Positions 8,027-15,786 of a stretch of 64,000 bases of DNA are shown in pieces. How positions within the stretch are numbered: the stretch's first letter is position 1; every line of letters begins with the position of its first letter. Source of the stretch: Lachnospiraceae bacterium (GTDB taxonomy: Bacteria; Bacillota; Clostridia; Lachnospirales; Lachnospiraceae). The notes below the pieces were generated by a model, which saw only the letters and a list, made by a program, of their open reading frames with translations, ran no database searches and was not told the origin of the DNA. Location: NCBI GenBank assembly GCA_023664345.1, contig JAMPFQ010000013.1, positions 1 to 64,000 on the forward strand. The letters run 5' to 3'. Made by a program: the position numbers and the translations under genes.

Positions 8027-9007
8027 ATGATCATGGCAAAAGAGATAAAGACGATCGCTGTTTTGACCAGCGGCGGAGACGCGCCGGGAATGAATGCTGC
8101 CATCCGTGCGGTGGTCCGCACGGCGCTTTTCAGGGGCTTGAAAGTAAAAGGGATCAAGAGAGGCTATAACGGTCTTTTAAATGAAGAGATAATCGATATG
8201 GAGGCCCGCAATGTTTCCGATATCCTCCAGAGAGGTGGAACGGTTCTGGGCACTGCGCGATGCCTGGAGTTCAAGGAACCGGAATATCAGAGAAAAGGAG
8301 CCCAGATCTGCAGGAAGCATAGGATCGACGGCATTATCGTGATCGGCGGGGATGGCTCCTATCGGGGGGCGCAGGCGTTGTCCAGACAGGGGATCAATAC
8401 GGTGGGTCTTCCCGGCACCATCGACCTTGATATCGCATGTACCGATTACACCATCGGATTTGATACCGCTGTCAATACGGCCATGCAGGCAATCGACAAA
8501 GTAAAGGATACTTCTTCTTCCCATGAACGGTGCAGCATCATCGAGGTGATGGGGCGCAATGCCGGTTATATCGCCCTCTGGTGCAGTATCGCCAACGGCG
8601 CGGAGGATGTGCTGCTCCCTGAGAAGTACGATTACAACGAGCAGGAGATCATCAATCACATCATAGAGAGCCGCAAGCGGGGCAAGACCCACCACATCAT
8701 CATCAACGCGGAGGGCATCGGGCATTCTACTTCCATGGCCCGCAGGATCGAAGCGGCTACGGGCATGGAGACCCGCGCCACGATCCTGGGATACATGCAG
8801 AGGGGCGGCAGTCCTACCGCTACGGATCGTTTTTACGCGTCCATCATGGGTGCCTATGCGGTGGATGTCCTGCTGCAGGGCAAGACCAACAGAGTGGTGG
8901 GATACCGCAAGGGTGAATTTATTGATTTTGACATTGAGGAAGCGCTGCAGATGAAGAAGAGTATTGATGAATATCAGTACGAAGTGGCGCAGGTCCTGAC
9001 GATATAA
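8027..9007 (+). CDS. pfkA: ATP-dependent 6-phosphofructokinase
   Basis: It phosphorylates fructose 6-phosphate in glycolysis. The 326-residue protein has the ATP-binding TSGGDAPGMNAAIRA near the N-terminus, GGDGSYRGA at about 107, and the catalytic loop PGTIDLDI with TDYTIGFDTA. It then has EVMGRNAGYIAL and GYMQRGGSPTATDR. The usual PGTIDNDI motif has Leu in place of Asn; both aspartates are kept, so activity is expected. GGDGS is the ATP-type rather than the PPi-type signature. ATG 8027 and ATG 8033 are both possible starts. A terminator follows at 9026. Confidence 0.95.
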   Translation: MIMAKEIKTIAVLTSGGDAPGMNAAIRAVVRTALFRGLKVKGIKRGYNGLLNEEIIDMEARNVSDILQRGGTVLGTARCLEFKEPEYQRKGAQICRKHRIDGIIVIGGDGSYRGAQALSRQGINTVGLPGTIDLDIACTDYTIGFDTAVNTAMQAIDKVKDTSSSHERCSIIEVMGRNAGYIALWCSIANGAEDVLLPEKYDYNEQEIINHIIESRKRGKTHHIIINAEGIGHSTSMARRIEAATGMETRATILGYMQRGGSPTATDRFYASIMGAYAVDVLLQGKTNRVVGYRKGEFIDFDIEEALQMKKSIDEYQYEVAQVLTI

Positions 9008-9025
9008 TTAAATCCAGATGTTATG

Positions 9026-9058
9026 AAACGGCTGCTTTTGATATGACAGCCGTTTTAT
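9026..9058 (+). terminator. Rho-independent terminator after pfkA
   Basis: AAACGGCTG, 12-base loop, CAGCCGTTTT. Confidence 0.8.
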
Positions 9059-9079
9059 AAATTGTCAGAGAACCTGTAT

Positions 9080-9175
9080 CCCCGCGGGCGATGGGCAAGC
9101 CTGCGCAGTTGGTTTTGCGCCGATGCCCGCATGGACATAAAGGCCGGTCAAATCGGCTTGGCGAATGCCGCGGGG
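9080..9175. other. Structured GC-rich intergenic element, possible RNA or palindromic repeat
   Basis: The ends pair as CCCCGCGG (9080-9087) with CCGCGGGG (9168-9175). Inside are GCGGGC/GCCCGC (9084-9089 with 9125-9130), GCGCA/TGCGC (9103-9120), and GGCCGG followed by a near-complementary ATCGGC. The whole 96 bases can fold into a multi-branch structure between the pfkA terminator and the methyltransferase ribosome site. It matches no riboswitch consensus I know. Confidence 0.4.
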
Positions 9176-9208
9176 GTTTGACTTACATTAGAAGAGAGGA
9201 GAGTGCGG

Positions 9209-10033
9209 ATGATCACCAGTTTTTCCAATCCCAGGGTCAGGCAGATCGTACAGTGGCAGAATAAGGCAAGGGAGAGACGCAGCGCGGGCATCTTCCTGAC
9301 AGAAGGGTTTAAGCTGTTTGAGGAAGCGCCGCAGGAAAGCATCCAGCAGGTCTATCTGTCTGAGGATGCCCTGGAGCGTGCTGCCGGGCGGCCTGAAACG
9401 GGGCGGAAACTGAAGGATGTGGGGTATGAGACGGTGACAGGAGAGGTTTTTAAAAAAATGTCGGATACCCAGACCCCTCAGGGGATCTTGTGTGTTGTCA
9501 AACGTCCCGAGTATTCCATGGAGCAGCTTTTGCAGGCGGAGATGCCGCTGTTGATGGCGCTGGAGGACATCCAGGATCCGGGGAACCTGGGAACTATTGT
9601 CAGGACCGGGGAAGCAGCAGGAATAACGGGCGTTATAATGAGCGCCGGAACAGTGGACATCTTTAATCCCAAAACGATCCGGGCTACTATGGGTTCTGTG
9701 TTCAGAGTGCCTTTCCTGTATGTGGACAGCCTGCCCCAGACCATAGGGATACTGCGCCAGAGAGGAATCCATACCTATGCGGCGCATCTGGAGGGCAAGG
9801 CATATTATGATGAACTTTCTTTCCGGGAACCTACGGCATTCCTGGTGGGGAACGAGGCGAACGGGCTGAACGATGACACTGCGGCATGTGCGGAACAATA
9901 TCTGAGGATCCCGATGGAGGGAAAGACAGAGTCCCTGAACGCTGCCATTGCGGCTTCCCTGTTGCTGTACGAGGCTTACAGGCAGAGGCGGAGGAACTCT
10001 ACATCTCACACTGAAGCATGCAAGGAGGTATAA
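9209..10033 (+). CDS. TrmH/SpoU-family RNA 2'-O-methyltransferase
   Basis: This is a SPOUT-class enzyme that methylates ribose in rRNA or tRNA using SAM. ATG 9209 is preferred over GTG 9203 because of spacing to GAGAGGA. An N-terminal substrate-binding domain (ERRSAGIFLTEGFKLF) is followed by the three SpoU motifs: EDIQDPGNLGTIVRT, FLVGNEANGLND and IPMEGKTESLNAAIAASL. The knot-forming glycine-rich segments are intact. About 274 residues is usual for the family. The C-terminal codons EACKEV are written by a sequence nearly identical to the proC ribosome-site region 60 bases downstream. The RNA target is not decidable from sequence. Confidence 0.92.
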   Translation: MITSFSNPRVRQIVQWQNKARERRSAGIFLTEGFKLFEEAPQESIQQVYLSEDALERAAGRPETGRKLKDVGYETVTGEVFKKMSDTQTPQGILCVVKRPEYSMEQLLQAEMPLLMALEDIQDPGNLGTIVRTGEAAGITGVIMSAGTVDIFNPKTIRATMGSVFRVPFLYVDSLPQTIGILRQRGIHTYAAHLEGKAYYDELSFREPTAFLVGNEANGLNDDTAACAEQYLRIPMEGKTESLNAAIAASLLLYEAYRQRRRNSTSHTEACKEV

Positions 10034-10035
10034 GT

Positions 10036-10101
10036 TTGAAAGTAAACTTTCAAATATTGATTATTATGCGTGCCAGAGCACGCAAGGAGGTATACTTATG
10101 A
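10036..10101 (+). promoter_or_regulatory. Possible 21-codon leader ORF and hairpins ahead of proC
   Basis: A TTG at 10036 with an AAGGAGG 7-8 bases upstream opens a 21-codon frame. Its TGA overlaps the proC ATG (TTATGA). The peptide has a hydrophobic stretch followed by MRARARKE. Inside the frame are two small hairpins, TTGAAAG/CTTTCAA (10036-10053) and TGCGTGC-CAGA-GCACGCA (10067-10084). The string GCAAGGAGGTATA occurs both before the TTG and before the proC ATG. Translational coupling or attenuation is possible; a chance duplication of the ribosome-site region is the alternative. Confidence 0.35.
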
Positions 10102-10895
10102 AAACAGGTTTTATCGGATTGGGCAATATGGCAGGAGCCATGATCGGCGGGATGCTGGAAAAGCAGATCATGAAAGCGGAGGATATCATCGGGTCGGCTA
10201 AAACGGCGGCCACAAGAGACCGGGTCAGGGAAAAGTATCATATCATGACGGCGGAAACAAACGTGCAGGTGGCGGAAGAGGCGGATATCCTGTTCCTGGC
10301 CGTAAAGCCCATTTCCCTGGCGGAGGTGATCGCTGAGATCAGGGACGCCGTGAAGAAAGATGCGCTGGTGGTCAGCATAGCCGCAGGCCGGGATCTGAAA
10401 TTTTTAAAAGAAGCTTTTCGCAGGCCTGACCTGAAGATCATCCGCTGTATGCCTAACACACCGGCGCTTGTCCTGGAGGGGTGTACCGGGATCTGCGCCG
10501 GGGAGGAAGTTCCCCGGGAAGAGGTGGACAGAGTGGTAAGGATGATGGGATCCTTTGGCAGGGCCAGCGTGGTGCCGGAAAGGCTGATGGATGTGGTAGT
10601 GGGGGTCAGCGGAAGTTCCCCGGCGTATGTTTTCCTGTTCATAGAGGCTATGGCGGATGAGGCTGTGGCGGAGGGAATGCCCAGAAAGCAGGCATACGAG
10701 TTTGCGGCCCAGGCGGTGTTGGGCAGTGCGAAGATGGTGCTGGAGATGGGAATGCATCCCGGAGAACTGAAAGATATGGTCTGCTCTCCCGGAGGGACTA
10801 CCATCCAGGCGGTGAAAGTATTGGAAGAAAAGGGCATGAGAGCGGCGGTCATGGACGCTATGGAGGCCTGCATCGAGAGATCCAGGGGGTTGTGA
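10098..10895 (+). CDS. proC: Pyrroline-5-carboxylate reductase
   Basis: It catalyses the last step of proline synthesis, NAD(P)H-dependent reduction of pyrroline-5-carboxylate. ATG 10098 follows AAGGAGG by seven bases. The N-terminal Rossmann fold has the nucleotide-binding GFIGLGNMAGAM. The C-terminal half has the ProC signature region VVGVSGSSPAYVFLFIEAMADEAV and the late motif CSPGGTTIQAVKVLEEKGMRAAVMDA. At 265 residues it is a normal length. It is separated from the methyltransferase by 64 bases of structured leader and may be co-transcribed with it. Confidence 0.95.
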   Translation: MKTGFIGLGNMAGAMIGGMLEKQIMKAEDIIGSAKTAATRDRVREKYHIMTAETNVQVAEEADILFLAVKPISLAEVIAEIRDAVKKDALVVSIAAGRDLKFLKEAFRRPDLKIIRCMPNTPALVLEGCTGICAGEEVPREEVDRVVRMMGSFGRASVVPERLMDVVVGVSGSSPAYVFLFIEAMADEAVAEGMPRKQAYEFAAQAVLGSAKMVLEMGMHPGELKDMVCSPGGTTIQAVKVLEEKGMRAAVMDAMEACIERSRGL

Positions 10896-10996
10896 CGTTC
10901 CGCCCGCGTCATTCACAAGATTATGCCTTTGGCGCTCTCCGCTGCTTGCGCAGTTCTTCCTGCTCATGAACTGTGATACAACTTTGATGCAAAAAC

Positions 10997-11025
10997 TTGA
11001 CAAATATTTCTGGCTTTGTTATGAT
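10997..11025 (+). promoter_or_regulatory. Strong sigma-A promoter
   Basis: TTGACA at 10997-11002, 17 bp, TATGAT at 11020-11025, ahead of the wall hydrolase gene. Confidence 0.85.
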
Positions 11026-11112
11026 GTATCTGTAACAAATTTAACAAGTTTGTAATAACTTTACAAAAATAGGAAATAATTATTGTTAATATTTGTTAGG
11101 GAGGTATACAAA

Positions 11113-12195
11113 ATGGCAAAAAGCAGAAAACTGTCTGCAGTGCTGACAGGGATCGCGCTGTCATTTATCCTGTTCGCACAGGCGGGTATGACCGTTTGGG
11201 CCGGCAGCCCGGATCGTCTGAACAACATGCGCGGCGGGGTGGCATCGATATTGAATCCCGGATCCACAAGTTCCGCCGATATCGTCAGCGCTACGGCAAG
11301 AGAACTGAACCTTGATCTTACGACTCAGGAGGAGGAAGAAGAGATCGGCACACTGGTCATGGCCAATGTGCAGAATGCCCTGAACGTAAGGAGTGATGCC
11401 AGCGAAGAAGCTTCAAAGGTAGGAAAATTATATAAGGACTGCGGGGGTATCATACTGGAGAGAAGAGACGGTTGGACCAAGCTGCAGTCGGGCAACATTG
11501 TCGGCTGGGCATCCGATGAGTATCTGTTGTTTGGAGAAGAGGCGCGTGCGCTTGCCAATGATGTGGGCAGGATGACGGCCACCGTCAACACGGAAACGCT
11601 CCGTGTCAGGATGGAGCCGGGAACGGACGCGGGAGTTTTGGGACTGCTTCCCAAGGGCGAGATCGTGGAGGTCCTGAACAAGGATAACGAGGGATGGGTC
11701 TGCGTTGATTACGAGGGCGCGGACGGTTATGTGTCAACGGATTATGTGGTATTGGATTTCCAGATCGACGCGGGAGAGACCCTGGAAGAGATTCGGCTTC
11801 GTGAGGAGGCCGAGCGAGAGGCGAAACGCCATGTCAACTATGGCGCTTACACCACGGATGCAGATACGACCCTGCTGCTGGCGGCGCTGATCCAGTGCGA
11901 GGCGGGCGGTGAGCCCTACGAGGGTCAGGTAGCAGTGGGCGCGGTGGTCATGAACCGTGTCAGGAGCGGCGCTTACCCGAACAGTATCCACGGCGTTATC
12001 TATGCGTCAGGACAGTTTACACCTGCTCAGAGCGGCAGGGTGAACGCGGTATATGAATCCGGGAACATCAAGGCCAGCTGTATCCAGGCTGCGGAGGAAG
12101 CAATCTCCGGCGTGTCCAATGTAGGAGACCTTACGCATTTCAGGCGAAATAACGGACGAGATGGTCTTGTGATCGGAAATCACGTATTTTATTAA
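11113..12195 (+). CDS. Secreted cell-wall hydrolase with two SH3b domains and an SleB/CwlJ domain
   Basis: ATG 11113 (GGGAGG upstream) gives a typical signal peptide: MAKSRK, hydrophobic core to about residue 30, cleavage near VWAGS. Two bacterial SH3 domains follow at about 78-135 and 145-205 (ALNVRSDAS..., TLRVRMEPG...). A short charged helix links to the C-terminal hydrolase-2 domain (about 250-360; ALIQCEAGGEPYEGQVAVGAVVMNRV and later HGVIYASGQFTP). SleB/CwlJ enzymes cut peptidoglycan, classically spore cortex. In clostridia, SH3-linked versions also act in vegetative wall turnover. It is a single-gene unit between a strong promoter and a terminator. Confidence 0.9.
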   Translation: MAKSRKLSAVLTGIALSFILFAQAGMTVWAGSPDRLNNMRGGVASILNPGSTSSADIVSATARELNLDLTTQEEEEEIGTLVMANVQNALNVRSDASEEASKVGKLYKDCGGIILERRDGWTKLQSGNIVGWASDEYLLFGEEARALANDVGRMTATVNTETLRVRMEPGTDAGVLGLLPKGEIVEVLNKDNEGWVCVDYEGADGYVSTDYVVLDFQIDAGETLEEIRLREEAEREAKRHVNYGAYTTDADTTLLLAALIQCEAGGEPYEGQVAVGAVVMNRVRSGAYPNSIHGVIYASGQFTPAQSGRVNAVYESGNIKASCIQAAEEAISGVSNVGDLTHFRRNNGRDGLVIGNHVFY

Positions 12196-12215
12196 GGCTA
12201 TATGGCAGGATCTGT

Positions 12216-12249
12216 CAGGGGCAGCGTTTTACGGCGCTGCCCCTTGTTT
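12216..12249 (+). terminator. Rho-independent terminator
   Basis: AGGGGCAGCG, loop TTTTACGG, CGCTGCCCCT then TGTTT. Confidence 0.85.
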
Positions 12250-12252
12250 CAA

Positions 12253-12314
12253 ACGATAAAGGGCTTTATCGTGCGTAGAAATGGCTTGCCTGAAAGACCG
12301 TTTTGTAGTAAACT
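12253..12314 (+). promoter_or_regulatory. Palindrome and promoter ahead of the NfeD gene
   Basis: ACGATAAAG-GG-CTTTATCGT (12253-12272) is a near-perfect 20-bp palindrome. It is followed by TTGCCT (12286-12291), a 17-bp spacer and TAAACT (12309-12314). The palindrome could be an operator upstream of -35; no regulator is identified. Confidence 0.45.
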
Positions 12315-12370
12315 GAGTCTAGCATGAAAACAAGACAGTCTCGGAACGGAACAATATAAGGGGTGATCAA

Positions 12371-12907
12371 ATGACCGAGATTATGACTATGATGATGATC
12401 TGGCTGGTGATCCTGATACTGGCGGTGATAGTGGAAGTCGCGACCATGGGACTGACAACGATCTGGTTTGCGGGCGGCGCTCTGGTAGCCATTGTGGCAA
12501 CACTGCTCCATGCGCCCATTGCGATACAGGTGATCCTGTTCTTTATCGTTTCCCTGCTGCTGTTGTTCTTTACCAGGCCTGTGGCGGTCAGATATTTTAA
12601 CAGAGACCGGGTGAAGACCAATGTGGAAAGCATGGTGGGCAGACAGGCGATCGTGATCAGCGAGGTCAATAATATACAGGGGACCGGACAGGTCACGGTA
12701 GGCGGCAATCAGTGGAGCGCCCGGAGCATGGATAACAGTGTGGTCATTCCTGCAGGCGCAGTGGTGAACGTGGTGGCGATCAACGGCGTCAAGCTGATCG
12801 TGAAAACGGACGAAAGGATGAAAGGCTTAAATCCCGCCCCGCCGTCCGTGCCGGAGCCCATGAGCGTGTCCCAGATGGAAGAACTGGAGGAAAAGCAGTC
12901 GGAATAG
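12371..12907 (+). CDS. NfeD-like membrane protein
   Basis: The 178-residue protein has two or three N-terminal TM helices (about 5-75). A C-terminal OB-fold NfeD domain follows (about 90-150; MVGRQAIVISEVNNIQGTGQVTVGGNQWSAR split over this region) and then an acidic tail. It is the short, protease-less form of NfeD. These are almost always encoded next to an SPFH/stomatin protein, as here, and the pair is thought to organise membrane microdomains or assist membrane protein quality control. ATG 12371 has GGGGTGAT upstream. The gap to the SPFH gene is 59 bases, consistent with an operon. Confidence 0.85.
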   Translation: MTEIMTMMMIWLVILILAVIVEVATMGLTTIWFAGGALVAIVATLLHAPIAIQVILFFIVSLLLLFFTRPVAVRYFNRDRVKTNVESMVGRQAIVISEVNNIQGTGQVTVGGNQWSARSMDNSVVIPAGAVVNVVAINGVKLIVKTDERMKGLNPAPPSVPEPMSVSQMEELEEKQSE

Positions 12908-12966
12908 AGATATTCCCTGATCATAAAATTATTGTGTCCCTTTGGCGGCACGGAAAGAGGTAAAAT

Positions 12967-13899
12967 ATGTTAGCTGGATTAGTAGTGGTATTGGTGGTGT
13001 TGGTCCTTGCGATCGTTGTCTCCTGTTTCAAGATCGTCCCTCAGGCACAGGCTTATGTGATCGAGCGTCTGGGCGCTTATCAGGGAACATGGTCCGTTGG
13101 TTTCCATGTAAAGATGCCTTTCGTTGACAAGGTGGCAAGAAGAGTGAACCTGAAAGAGCAGGTGGCGGACTTCCCGCCCCAGCCTGTTATCACCAGGGAT
13201 AATGTTACCATGAGGATCGATACGGTGGTATTCTATCAGATCACAGATCCCAAGCTGTTTACCTACGGCGTTGAGAATCCCATGATGGCGATCGAGAACC
13301 TGACGGCTACCACGCTCCGTAATATCATTGGCGATCTGGAACTGGATCAGACACTGACCAGCCGTGAGATCATCAATACCAAGATGTGTTCCGCCCTGGA
13401 TATCGCGACTGATCCCTGGGGTATCAAGGTAAACCGCGTGGAATTGAAAAACATCATGCCTCCTACGGATATCCAGGCCGCCATGGAGAAACAGCTGAAA
13501 GCGGAACGTGAGAAACGTGAGACTGTTACCCGTGCGGAAGGCGAAAAGAGAGCAAAGATCCTGGAGGCAGAGGGTGTTAAGGAATCCGCGATCCTGCGTG
13601 CGGAGGCTGATAAGCAGTCCGCGATCCTGCGTGCAGAGGCCGAGAAAGAGAAGATGATCCGTGAGGCGGAAGGTGAAGCGGAAGCGATCCTGAAAGTACA
13701 GCAGGCTAATGCGGAAGGTATCCGCCTGCTGAAAGATGCCGGTGCTGATGAGGCGGTGCTGAAGATGAAGAGTCTGGAGGCTTTCGAAAAGGTTGCCAAC
13801 GGCAAGTCCACCACCATTCTTCTTCCCGCCGAACTGCAGGGGATCGCAAGCGTTGCGGCTGCTTTCAAGGAGACCGCCAAGGGAATGCCTGCGGAATGA
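12967..13899 (+). CDS. SPFH/stomatin-family membrane protein (QmcA-like)
   Basis: The 310-residue protein has one N-terminal TM helix (3-22). It is followed by a band-7/SPFH domain (about 25-190; FKIVPQAQAYVIERLGAYQGTW, then VTMRIDTVVFYQITDP and TTLRNIIGDLELDQTLTSRE). A long charged coiled coil comes next (about 180-265) with repeated AEGEKRAKILEAEG and AILRAEA heptads, then a short conserved tail. It oligomerises on the inner membrane face and forms a functional unit with the preceding NfeD protein. The family's exact biochemical role is still unsettled. Confidence 0.92.
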   Translation: MLAGLVVVLVVLVLAIVVSCFKIVPQAQAYVIERLGAYQGTWSVGFHVKMPFVDKVARRVNLKEQVADFPPQPVITRDNVTMRIDTVVFYQITDPKLFTYGVENPMMAIENLTATTLRNIIGDLELDQTLTSREIINTKMCSALDIATDPWGIKVNRVELKNIMPPTDIQAAMEKQLKAEREKRETVTRAEGEKRAKILEAEGVKESAILRAEADKQSAILRAEAEKEKMIREAEGEAEAILKVQQANAEGIRLLKDAGADEAVLKMKSLEAFEKVANGKSTTILLPAELQGIASVAAAFKETAKGMPAE

Positions 13900-13925
13900 A
13901 CTGACTGAGTTCGAGTGACGGATAA

Positions 13926-13969
13926 AATCCCGGAAATGCTGATAAAATGGGCGTTTCCGGGATTGCTTT
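13926..13969. terminator. Hairpin terminator between convergent genes
   Basis: AATCCCGGAAA (13926-13936) pairs with TTTCCGGGATT (13954-13964). It lies between the SPFH gene and the convergent acetyltransferase. The T-run is poor, so efficiency is uncertain. Confidence 0.6.
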
Positions 13970-13991
13970 ATGCGTTTGGATTCAAAATAGT

Positions 13992-14489
13992 TTATAGTTT
14001 TTTCTCGTAACAGATTTCCTGTGTTTCAAAGCAGGATCTGACTTTGCCGTATGTCGCGAAGCCGCAGGATTCATAGAATTTTCTGGCCCTGTCATTGTCT
14101 GCAAAGACCCAAAGCATGACCTTGTCATATCCGCCATTTTTTATGTCGTTCAATACCTTATCCATCATTTTTGTCCCATAACCTTTTCTCCAGTTATCTT
14201 GCAGGCTATGGATACAAATGAGTTCCGCATAGTCGGGCATGTCGTTGTCCCTCGCTTTATCCCACCAAGCAATACAATGGGGCTTACCGTCTGCTTCCAG
14301 GATATAGCCATTGCCAATGCGTTCATCAAGCAATCGCTTATACATTTGTATGGCACGATTTATCTTTGTGGTTTTTTGAAGGATCTCAGTCGAAAGAATA
14401 TCCCGAAATGCAGCTTTCCAGCTTTCAGTTTGTATATATGCAAGGGAAATTTCATCACCCTGTTGCACTCTCCGGATCAAATGATCCAT
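13992..14489 (-). CDS. GNAT-family N-acetyltransferase
   Basis: The start at 14489 is chosen for its GAGGTG site eight bases upstream; a longer frame reaching 14846 overlaps argF and has no support. The 165-residue product has the GNAT fold. Motif A is near residues 100-115 (ELICIHSLQDNWRKGYGTKMMD, where RKGYG binds acetyl-CoA). The terminal YESCGF motif is near 145. It transfers an acetyl group to an unknown amine, perhaps a protein N-terminus or a drug. It is a stand-alone gene with its own promoter on the minus strand, divergent from argF. Confidence 0.85.
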   Translation of the reverse strand: MDHLIRRVQQGDEISLAYIQTESWKAAFRDILSTEILQKTTKINRAIQMYKRLLDERIGNGYILEADGKPHCIAWWDKARDNDMPDYAELICIHSLQDNWRKGYGTKMMDKVLNDIKNGGYDKVMLWVFADNDRARKFYESCGFATYGKVRSCFETQEICYEKKL

Positions 14490-14573
14490 ATTGTCGACAC
14501 CTCGCATAAATCTGACATTGCTATCATTCTTTACTTTCATTAAACAGCTTATCAATACCGGCCTGTCAGTACG

Positions 14574-14602
14574 ATTATAACTCACTTTTAGCAGATACAC
14601 AA
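14574..14602 (-). promoter_or_regulatory. Minus-strand promoter for the acetyltransferase
   Basis: Read on the minus strand: TTGTGT (14602-14597), 17 bp, TATAAT (14579-14574). Confidence 0.65.
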
Positions 14603-14682
14603 TTAATTTACATTGCTGTAATGCCATTATGTGAGATAGGGCTGAACAGTTATCCTCCGTTTGCAGATTCCCGGACAGGGGG

Positions 14683-14711
14683 TTGAAAATCCCCGGATTA
14701 TGAAGTATATT
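14683..14711 (+). promoter_or_regulatory. Promoter for argF
   Basis: TTGAAA (14683-14688), 17 bp, TATATT (14706-14711). No clear ARG box was found. Confidence 0.6.
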
Positions 14712-14787
14712 TAAAGATATTAAAATATTTGGCATACAAGGATCCAATAAAAGAAATAAGGCATTACGGAAAGGCAGGGTGAAGAAA

Positions 14788-15771
14788 ATGAATCTGAAGG
14801 GACGCGATTTCTTGAAATTACTGGATCTTACGCCGGAGGAGATCACCTATCTGATAGACCTGGCGGCAGAACTGAAGGATAAAAAGAAAAACGGGATTCC
14901 CACGGATACGCTGCGTGGGAAAAATGTGGCTTTGATCTTCGAGAAGACGAGCACCCGCACCAGGTGCGCCTTTGAAGTGGCGGCTCACGACCTGGGCATG
15001 GGCACCACCTATCTGGATCCCAGCGGATCCCAGATAGGCAAGAAAGAAAGCATTGCGGATACCGCCAGGGTCCTGGCGGGTATGTTCGACGGGATCGAAT
15101 ACCGCGGCTATGGACAGGAGATCGTGGAGGAACTGGCAAAATATTCCAAAGTGCCCGTGTGGAACGGCCTTACCAATGAGTTCCATCCCACCCAGATGCT
15201 GGCTGACCTGTTGACGATCCGCGAGCATTTCGGACATCTAAAGGGCATTAAGCTGACTTATATGGGGGACGCACGTTATAATATGGGAAATTCCCTGATG
15301 GTGGCATGCGCCAAGACGGGTATGCATTTTACGGCCTGCACCACCGCCAGATATTTCCCCGAGAAAGCGCTGGTGGAGCAGTGCAGGGAACTGGCCGCGC
15401 AGACCGGGGGCAGTATCACCCTCACCGAGGATGCGCTTGCGGGAACAAAGGACGTGGATGTGATCTACACGGATGTGTGGGTGTCCATGGGCGAGCCGGA
15501 TGAGGTCTGGACGGAACGCATCAGGGATCTGTCTCCCTATCAGGTCAATAAGAAGGTTATGGACAATGCGGGAAAGGACGCGGTCTTTATGCACTGCCTG
15601 CCTGCGTTCCACGACCTGAAGACCAAGATCGGCGCAGAGATGGGGCAGAGATTCGGCATTACAGAGATGGAAGTGACGGATGAGGTTTTCGAATCGGAGC
15701 AGTCGCTGGTGTTTGAGGAAGCGGAAAACCGTATGCACACGATCAAGGCCGTGATGGCGGCCACATTGTAA
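14788..15771 (+). CDS. argF: Ornithine carbamoyltransferase
   Basis: It makes citrulline from ornithine and carbamoyl phosphate in arginine synthesis; a catabolic role cannot be excluded. ATG 14788 fits the CAGGG site better than GTG 14779. Carbamoyl-phosphate contacts are [12 protein letters not shown] near residue 55 and [14 protein letters not shown] at about 78-92. [11 protein letters not shown] (near 133) and the ornithine-binding MHCLPAFHD (near 270) are intact. At 327 residues it is a normal length. No other arg genes are nearby, and birA follows within 15 bases, so argF seems to head a mixed housekeeping operon. Confidence 0.96.
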   Translation: MNLKGRDFLKLLDLTPEEITYLIDLAAELKDKKKNGIPTDTLRGKNVALIFEKTSTRTRCAFEVAAHDLGMGTTYLDPSGSQIGKKESIADTARVLAGMFDGIEYRGYGQEIVEELAKYSKVPVWNGLTNEFHPTQMLADLLTIREHFGHLKGIKLTYMGDARYNMGNSLMVACAKTGMHFTACTTARYFPEKALVEQCRELAAQTGGSITLTEDALAGTKDVDVIYTDVWVSMGEPDEVWTERIRDLSPYQVNKKVMDNAGKDAVFMHCLPAFHDLKTKIGAEMGQRFGITEMEVTDEVFESEQSLVFEEAENRMHTIKAVMAATL

Positions 15772-15786
15772 TATTTGGAGGGAAAT

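Noticed and set aside
14490..14846. An N-terminal extension of the acetyltransferase reaching 14846
   Set aside because: It would overlap argF and cross a good minus-strand promoter (14602-14574); the start at 14489 has the ribosome site and matches family length.
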